A stretch of DNA of 64,000 nucleotides from RYN-230 sp963834705 (lineage in GTDB: Bacteria; Actinomycetota; Actinomycetes; Streptosporangiales; Streptosporangiaceae), in contig CAWICV010000002.1 in NCBI GenBank assembly GCA_963834705.1, positions 310,001 to 374,000 of the forward strand, read 5' to 3'. A model generated the notes under the pieces. It worked only from the letters and a program-made list of their open reading frames with translations, was not told where the DNA came from and did no database searches. Each line of letters opens with the position of its first letter. Position 1 is the stretch's first letter. The position numbers and the translations under genes are program-made. Positions 59,747 through 64,000 of this stretch are shown in pieces.

Positions 59747-62377
59747 TTAGGGCGTCGAGGGCTTGCCGAGCAGTTCCCGGCTGGTCAGGCTGACGTTCGC
59801 GGTGCTGCCGACCAGTGCGCGGGAGAACGCGTCCAGCTGCGCCCGCTGCTTCGGCCCGGCCGGCGCCTTGAGGTTGGTGAACTCGGCCCAGGTCAGGATC
59901 AGATAATGACCCTTGATCTCGGCTTCCTCCAAGCCGGTACCCTTCATCAGGTTGCGGGTCGGTCCCTTCGCACCGGGCAGCTGCTTGATGAATGCGGTGC
60001 CGCCGGTCGCCTTCCCAGCCTGCTCCGAGTCAGTCACGTTGGCCAGGTTGAGCACGCCGATGGTGGCCATGATCTTCTGCCCGGTGGACAGGTAACTGGC
60101 CCGCATCACCTGGGTGCAGCCGCCCTTGCGCAACGCGGCCTGCAGCTTGCCGCCGAGCACCATCTTGGCGCAGTTGGCGCCGGACGCCTTCTGCACGGTA
60201 CGGACCGCGGTCGTGCCGCCGGAGTTGATCTGGGCCGGGAACAGCTCGGCCAGGCCCAGCGCCATCGGATCGTCCCGCCGGGTGGTGATGCGCTTCCACG
60301 GCCCGGCCGGCACCGAAGCAGCCGCACTGGCCGCCGCGGCTGGGTGCCGGCCGGCCGCGGCGGTGCCGCTGGTGCCCGGCTGCCGCGGCCCGAACTGCAG
60401 GTAGACCACGGTGATCAGGGCGCCGACCAGGACCAGCATGGCCACTGGCAGCATCCACATCTTTACCCGGCTGACCGGCTTGCGGGGCTTGCGCGGGGTG
60501 CGGCCGCGGGCCGTGGACCGGGAACCCCGCGGGGGCGCGGTTTCGCGGCTGGCCCGGGTGCCCGGCTCCGCCGGTGCGCCGAAGCCGCCGGTGCCGAACG
60601 CGCCACTGCCGAACCCACCGGTGTCGAACCCACCGGTGTCGAACCCGCCGGTGTCGAATCCACCGGTGTCGGACCCGCCGGTGTCGAACCCGCCCGTGCC
60701 GAAGCGGCCAGTATCGCGGCGGCCAGGCTCCGCGGTACCGACATCGCCTGAACCGAAGCTGCCGGTGCCGAGGCTGTCCCGGTCGAACCCGCCGCTGTTC
60801 CGGCGGCCGGGGTCCGCAGTGCCGGCCCCCCCTGGGCCGAAGCTGCCGGTGCCGAGGCTGTCCCGGCCGAACCCGCCGGTGCTGAATTCGCTGCTGTCCC
60901 GGCGGCCGGGGTCCGCGGTGCCGGCGCCGCCTGTGCCGGAGCTCTCCGGGTCGAAGCCGCCGGTGCTGAATTCGCCGCTGTCCCGGCGGCCGGGGTCCGC
61001 GGTGCCGGCGCCGCCTGTGCCGAAGCTCTCCGGGTCGAAGCCGCCGGTGCCGAAGCTGCTTGTGCCGGAGCTGTCCCGGTCGAAGCCGCCGGTGCTGAAT
61101 TCGCTGCTGTCCCGGCGGCCGGGGTCCGCGGTGCCGATGCCGCCGCCGAAGCTCTCCGGGTCGAAGCCGCCAGTGCCGGAGCCCCCGGTGCCCGGGCCCC
61201 CGGCATCACCGTCGGTGCCCTGACGCGTGTCCTGAGCCGCGTCCAGGGCCGCCTCCCGGCTGCGCCGGGCGGCCAGCCGGCCGCCGGGCCGGGGTGATCC
61301 CGGCGCACCGGGATAACCAGGCCGGGCCGGGTCTGGGCGCTGGCCACCGCCCGCCACCGGGCCGGTGAGCGCGGTGGGCGGCTCGGCACTCGGCTGACCA
61401 GCCCGCCTGGGCGCCCTGGCGGCCGCCGCGCCCGCGGCGTCGAACGGGCCACGTGCCCCGGAACCCGCCGGGCCGAGGCCGGTACCGGCCGGACTGGTGC
61501 CGGTGCCTGGCCGATCCGGGCTGGGCGGCCGCTCCGGCGGGCTGGCCCACTCGCCGTCCAGCGCGGCCTCGTTCAGCACGGTCCAGGTCTGGGTGGCGGT
61601 GGCGTCGGCCGCTGGGTCGCTAACCGCGAGCTGTGAGTAGCCCGGTTCGCCGAGATCAGGACCGAGCCCGGCGCCGTGCCCGAGACGGGCGGCCGCGGTG
61701 CGCAGCTCCGGCGAGTTCCACGGCGAGAACTGGCCCGGCGGGTACACCGGGTCAGGCGCACCGGGGGCCGGCGGGTAGCCGCGGACCGGGCCGCGGCCAC
61801 CGGGTCCGGCGGTCCGGAACGCGCCCGAACTCCACAGCGATCCGCCGGGCCGTGACCCGGTGCCGGACCGGCCGGGCTGCCGGGTAGCCCCCTGGATTTC
61901 GTCACCGCCAGACCGCCGCGGTGGGCGCCGCCAGGCGTCCTCATGCGCCGGTGGCGGTGCCGCAGGCTGGGCCGTACCCCGCCCGCGGCCGCCGCCGTGC
62001 CGGCCGCGCGGCTGGTCCGTGCCACTGGGCGGGCGGGGATCGGCCATTGGCCCTGGCCCGGGGGCACGCCGGTGCGACACACGGCCCCGCTCGGGCGAGC
62101 CTGGCGACGCGGCACCTCCCGGCTGCGGCGGTCGCGGCGGCTGCCCGGCACTGGCGTTCGGATAAATTGGGCTGGCTGGTGCGGCACGGTGCCCGCCTGG
62201 CCGGGCTGGCTCCTGCGCGGGCCACTCCGGGCCCGGGTCGGCCCGCTGACCAAGAGCAAACAGTGCGGTGCGGCGTGGCGTTCCCGTCCGGGTGTCCGGC
62301 GGGCCGCCGTCATCACCCGGATAGCCCATGCGGCGAGCGTATTCGCTACGCGCGGCGAAGCTGGGCCGGACCGGCAT
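59747..62377 (-). CDS. Large disordered single-pass membrane protein with FDTGG repeats
   Basis: Not recognised by family. 876 aa. Residues 1-650 are Pro/Gly/Ser/Arg-rich and probably disordered. They include a repeat block of TGGFDPESFGTGG and TADPGRRDSSEFS types and a short FDTGG array. A basic stretch (GRTPRKPRKPVSRVK) precedes one helix (MWMLPVAMLVLVGALITVVYL, about 645-665). The C-terminal about 200 residues form a compact outer domain (ALGLAELFPAQINSGGTTAV to the end) with two Cys. Orientation suggests N-terminus inside, C-terminus outside. ATG 62377 is first; ATG 62329 is possible. Between truA and rplM, where Streptomyces also has an unknown gene. Confidence 0.68.
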   Translation of the reverse strand: MPVRPSFAARSEYARRMGYPGDDGGPPDTRTGTPRRTALFALGQRADPGPEWPAQEPARPGGHRAAPASPIYPNASAGQPPRPPQPGGAASPGSPERGRVSHRRAPGPGPMADPRPPSGTDQPRGRHGGGRGRGTAQPAAPPPAHEDAWRRPPRRSGGDEIQGATRQPGRSGTGSRPGGSLWSSGAFRTAGPGGRGPVRGYPPAPGAPDPVYPPGQFSPWNSPELRTAAARLGHGAGLGPDLGEPGYSQLAVSDPAADATATQTWTVLNEAALDGEWASPPERPPSPDRPGTGTSPAGTGLGPAGSGARGPFDAAGAAAARAPRRAGQPSAEPPTALTGPVAGGGQRPDPARPGYPGAPGSPRPGGRLAARRSREAALDAAQDTRQGTDGDAGGPGTGGSGTGGFDPESFGGGIGTADPGRRDSSEFSTGGFDRDSSGTSSFGTGGFDPESFGTGGAGTADPGRRDSGEFSTGGFDPESSGTGGAGTADPGRRDSSEFSTGGFGRDSLGTGSFGPGGAGTADPGRRNSGGFDRDSLGTGSFGSGDVGTAEPGRRDTGRFGTGGFDTGGSDTGGFDTGGFDTGGFDTGGFGSGAFGTGGFGAPAEPGTRASRETAPPRGSRSTARGRTPRKPRKPVSRVKMWMLPVAMLVLVGALITVVYLQFGPRQPGTSGTAAAGRHPAAAASAAASVPAGPWKRITTRRDDPMALGLAELFPAQINSGGTTAVRTVQKASGANCAKMVLGGKLQAALRKGGCTQVMRASYLSTGQKIMATIGVLNLANVTDSEQAGKATGGTAFIKQLPGAKGPTRNLMKGTGLEEAEIKGHYLILTWAEFTNLKAPAGPKQRAQLDAFSRALVGSTANVSLTSRELLGKPSTP
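60592..61185. repeat. Gly-rich repeat block in the large membrane protein gene
   Basis: Several imperfect 100-150 bp units on minus encode GRRDSSEFSTGGFDRDS-like sequence, and a run of about six 15-bp units encodes FDTGG. They are in frame and vary in order, consistent with slippage and recombination. Confidence 0.85.
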
Positions 62378-62409
62378 TTTTGCCGCCGCGGCCGGTGCGC
62401 GCTGATCAC

Positions 62410-62438
62410 TTTGACCGTGCTACCACGGGCCGGTATCC
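62410..62438 (+). promoter_or_regulatory. Predicted rplM-rpsI promoter
   Basis: TTGACC (62410-62415) and TATCCT (62433-62438), spacing 17 bp, about 130 bp before rplM. Confidence 0.65.
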
Positions 62439-62568
62439 TTCATGAACGTCCATGTGCGTCCGCATGCCCGGACGCGTCGGACTCCCCACACCCGATCAGC
62501 CCGCGCAGCAGGTTGCCTCCGGGTGCGGAGGCCAAGGATCGGGTCCCACCACACGAAGGCTTACCACC

Positions 62569-63042
62569 GTGCGCACATTCAGTCCCAAGGCCGGCGACAT
62601 CCAGCATCAGTGGCACGTCATTGACGCGTCCGATGTGGTTCTCGGCCGGCTGGCCAGCCAGGCGGCCATCCTGCTGCGCGGCAAGCACAAGCCGATCTAT
62701 GCGCCGCACGTGGACACCGGCGACTTCGTCATCGTGGTGAACGCCGAGAAGGTCGCGCTGAGCGGCCGCAAGCTGGAGCAGAAGAAGGCCTACCGGCACT
62801 CCGGTTATCCGGGCGGCCTGCGTGAGGTGGCCTACATTGACCTGCTGGAGAAGCACCCCGAGCGGGTGATCGAGAAAGCCGTCCGGGGCATGCTGCCGAA
62901 GAACTCGCTGGGCCGCAGCATGCTGCGCAAGCTCAAGGTCTATGCCGGGCCGGAGCACCCGCACCAGGCGCAGCAGCCGGTGCCTTACGAGATCACCCAG
63001 GTCGCCCAGACCGACCCCGCGGCGCATGCGGGCAGCCGCTGA
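62569..63042 (+). CDS. rplM: 50S ribosomal protein L13
   Basis: Early assembly protein. 157 aa. VRTFSPKAGDIQHQWHVIDA start at GTG 62569 with CGAAGG upstream; the frame from 62452 is leader. VRGMLPKNSLGRSMLRKLKV and YAGPEHPHQAQQP are family signatures. Confidence 0.97.
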   Translation: MRTFSPKAGDIQHQWHVIDASDVVLGRLASQAAILLRGKHKPIYAPHVDTGDFVIVVNAEKVALSGRKLEQKKAYRHSGYPGGLREVAYIDLLEKHPERVIEKAVRGMLPKNSLGRSMLRKLKVYAGPEHPHQAQQPVPYEITQVAQTDPAAHAGSR

Positions 63043-63092
63043 CCAGCGGTCGCCCCGCCCGGAACCGATGAGGAAGTACGAGGGAAAGAACC

Positions 63093-63623
63093 GTGGCCGA
63101 GTCCACAGGCACGCAGACGCTCGATGAGGGCGCCGGCGTGGGAACGGCGGAAGACGCCGGGGAGCACGTGTCGGAGTACACCACCGAGACGGCCGCGGAG
63201 GCCGGCGAGCGGCCGGCCGGGCGCAAGCCGGTGGTCACCGGCACCGCGCTCGGCACCGGCCGCCGCAAGGAGGCCATCGCCCGGGTGCGGATCGTGCCCG
63301 GCACCGGGCAGTGGAAGATCAACGACCGCACGCTCGAGGAGTTCTTCCCGAACAAGGTGCACCAGCAGCTGATCAGCGAGCCGTTCGTCAGCCTGGGCGC
63401 GGAGAACCAGTTCGACGTGATCGCGCGGATCACCGGTGGCGGCGTCACCGGCCAGGCCGGCGCGCTGCGGCTGGGCATCTCCCGGGCACTGACCCTGATC
63501 GACCCGGAGAATAGGCTGACGCTGAAGCGGGCTGGCTTCCTGACCCGGGACGCACGGGTCAAGGAACGCAAGAAGTACGGGCTGAAGAAGGCGCGGAAGG
63601 CACCTCAGTACTCCAAGCGCTGA
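63093..63623 (+). CDS. rpsI: 30S ribosomal protein S9
   Basis: C-terminal tail touches P-site tRNA. 176 aa with an about 45-residue acidic N-terminal extension, common in actinobacteria. Core GTGRRKEAIARVRIVPGTG and GGVTGQAGALRLGISRAL; end KARKAPQYSKR conserved. GTG at 63093. Confidence 0.97.
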   Translation: MAESTGTQTLDEGAGVGTAEDAGEHVSEYTTETAAEAGERPAGRKPVVTGTALGTGRRKEAIARVRIVPGTGQWKINDRTLEEFFPNKVHQQLISEPFVSLGAENQFDVIARITGGGVTGQAGALRLGISRALTLIDPENRLTLKRAGFLTRDARVKERKKYGLKKARKAPQYSKR

Positions 63624-63712
63624 CCGCGCAGTCTGCCTTTCCGGTTAACCCCCCGCAGAGGTCTGTTTGGCATGTCCGCGTTGGCTAACTGATCCAGGGG
63701 AGCTGCCTAGCA

Positions 63713-64000
63713 ATGGCCCGGCTGTTCGGAACTGACGGTGTTCGTGGCGTAGCTGGCGAGGATCTGACCAGCCAACTGGCGCTGGACGTGTCCCGGGCCG
63801 CCGCTACCGTGCTGCACGACTCGGGGGCGTTCGAGGCCAAGGAGTCAGCCGGGCGGCGGCCGCTGGCCGTGGTGGGCCGTGATCCGCGGGCGTCCGGTGA
63901 GTTCCTGGAGGCGGCCGTGGCGGCCGGCCTGGCCGGGTCCGGGGTGGACGTACTCCGGCTGGGCGTGATTCCCACGCCCGCGGTGGCGTTCCTGACCCGG
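63713..64000 (+). CDS. glmM: Phosphoglucosamine mutase (3' end outside window)
   Basis: Converts GlcN-6-P to GlcN-1-P for UDP-GlcNAc and peptidoglycan. Only the first 96 residues are present: MARLFGTDGVRGVAGEDLTS and GRDPRASGEFLEA, the latter with the phosphoserine. ATG at 63713 with AGGGGAG upstream. The rplM-rpsI-glmM order is standard for actinobacteria. Confidence 0.95.
   Translation, partial: MARLFGTDGVRGVAGEDLTSQLALDVSRAAATVLHDSGAFEAKESAGRRPLAVVGRDPRASGEFLEAAVAAGLAGSGVDVLRLGVIPTPAVAFLTR

Overview
The window is about 70% GC, has Tad-type pilus genes, a haloarchaeon-unlike bacterial S10-spc-alpha cluster, hadAB dehydratase genes beside murB, tRNA-Trp before secE, TTG/GTG starts and TGATG/ATGA stop-start overlaps. 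Together these point to a filamentous-type actinobacterium (Streptomyces/Streptosporangium/Frankia-like gene order); genus cannot be fixed from sequence alone. A secreted GH11 xylanase at the left edge suggests a plant-matter degrader.

Layout. 1-3.4 kb: xylanase fused in frame to a broken thioredoxin, then two divergent dehydrogenase genes. 3.46-5.7 kb: tRNA-Met, rpmG, hadA, hadB, murB, all on plus. 5.7-19 kb: a Tad pilus locus. Prepilin peptidase and two exported proteins of unknown role are on minus; a SAF-domain protein, TadZ-like ATPase, TadA, TadB, TadC, pilin, three pseudopilin-like proteins and a LysM/BTAD regulator-like protein are on plus. 19-22.3 kb: DMT-type transporter, adenosine deaminase, aspartate aminotransferase. 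22.3-35.6 kb: tRNA-Trp, secE, nusG, rplK, rplA, L10 leader, rplJ, rplL, rpoB, rpoC, csbD. 35.7-37.2 kb: a small membrane protein and an SDR enzyme on minus. 37.4-59.7 kb: the str, S10, spc and alpha operons (rpsL to truA) with secY, adk and infA. 59.7-62.4 kb: a large disordered membrane protein on minus. 62.4-64 kb: rplM, rpsI, start of glmM.

The core is a near-complete set of the translation and transcription machinery in the usual actinobacterial order, with the Tad locus set between murB and add. The usual map gene between adk and infA is absent; a small DUF1707 protein lies there.

Unusual points: (i) two copies of a structured element, one before nusG and one before rpsE, whose stems pair through consistent base changes; (ii) the 3' end of rplP is tandemly duplicated, giving two micro-ORFs chained by TGATG overlaps to rpmC; (iii) a GC-rich palindromic repeat shared by the pseudopilin genes and the rplP-rpmC gap; (iv) four apparent single-base frame breaks in GC-rich repeats (thioredoxin, tadE, LysM/BTAD gene, rplJ), which may be sequencing errors; (v) S12 carries Arg at position 88, the residue known from streptomycin-resistance mutants; (vi) low-complexity tails on L4, L10, L17 and NusG.
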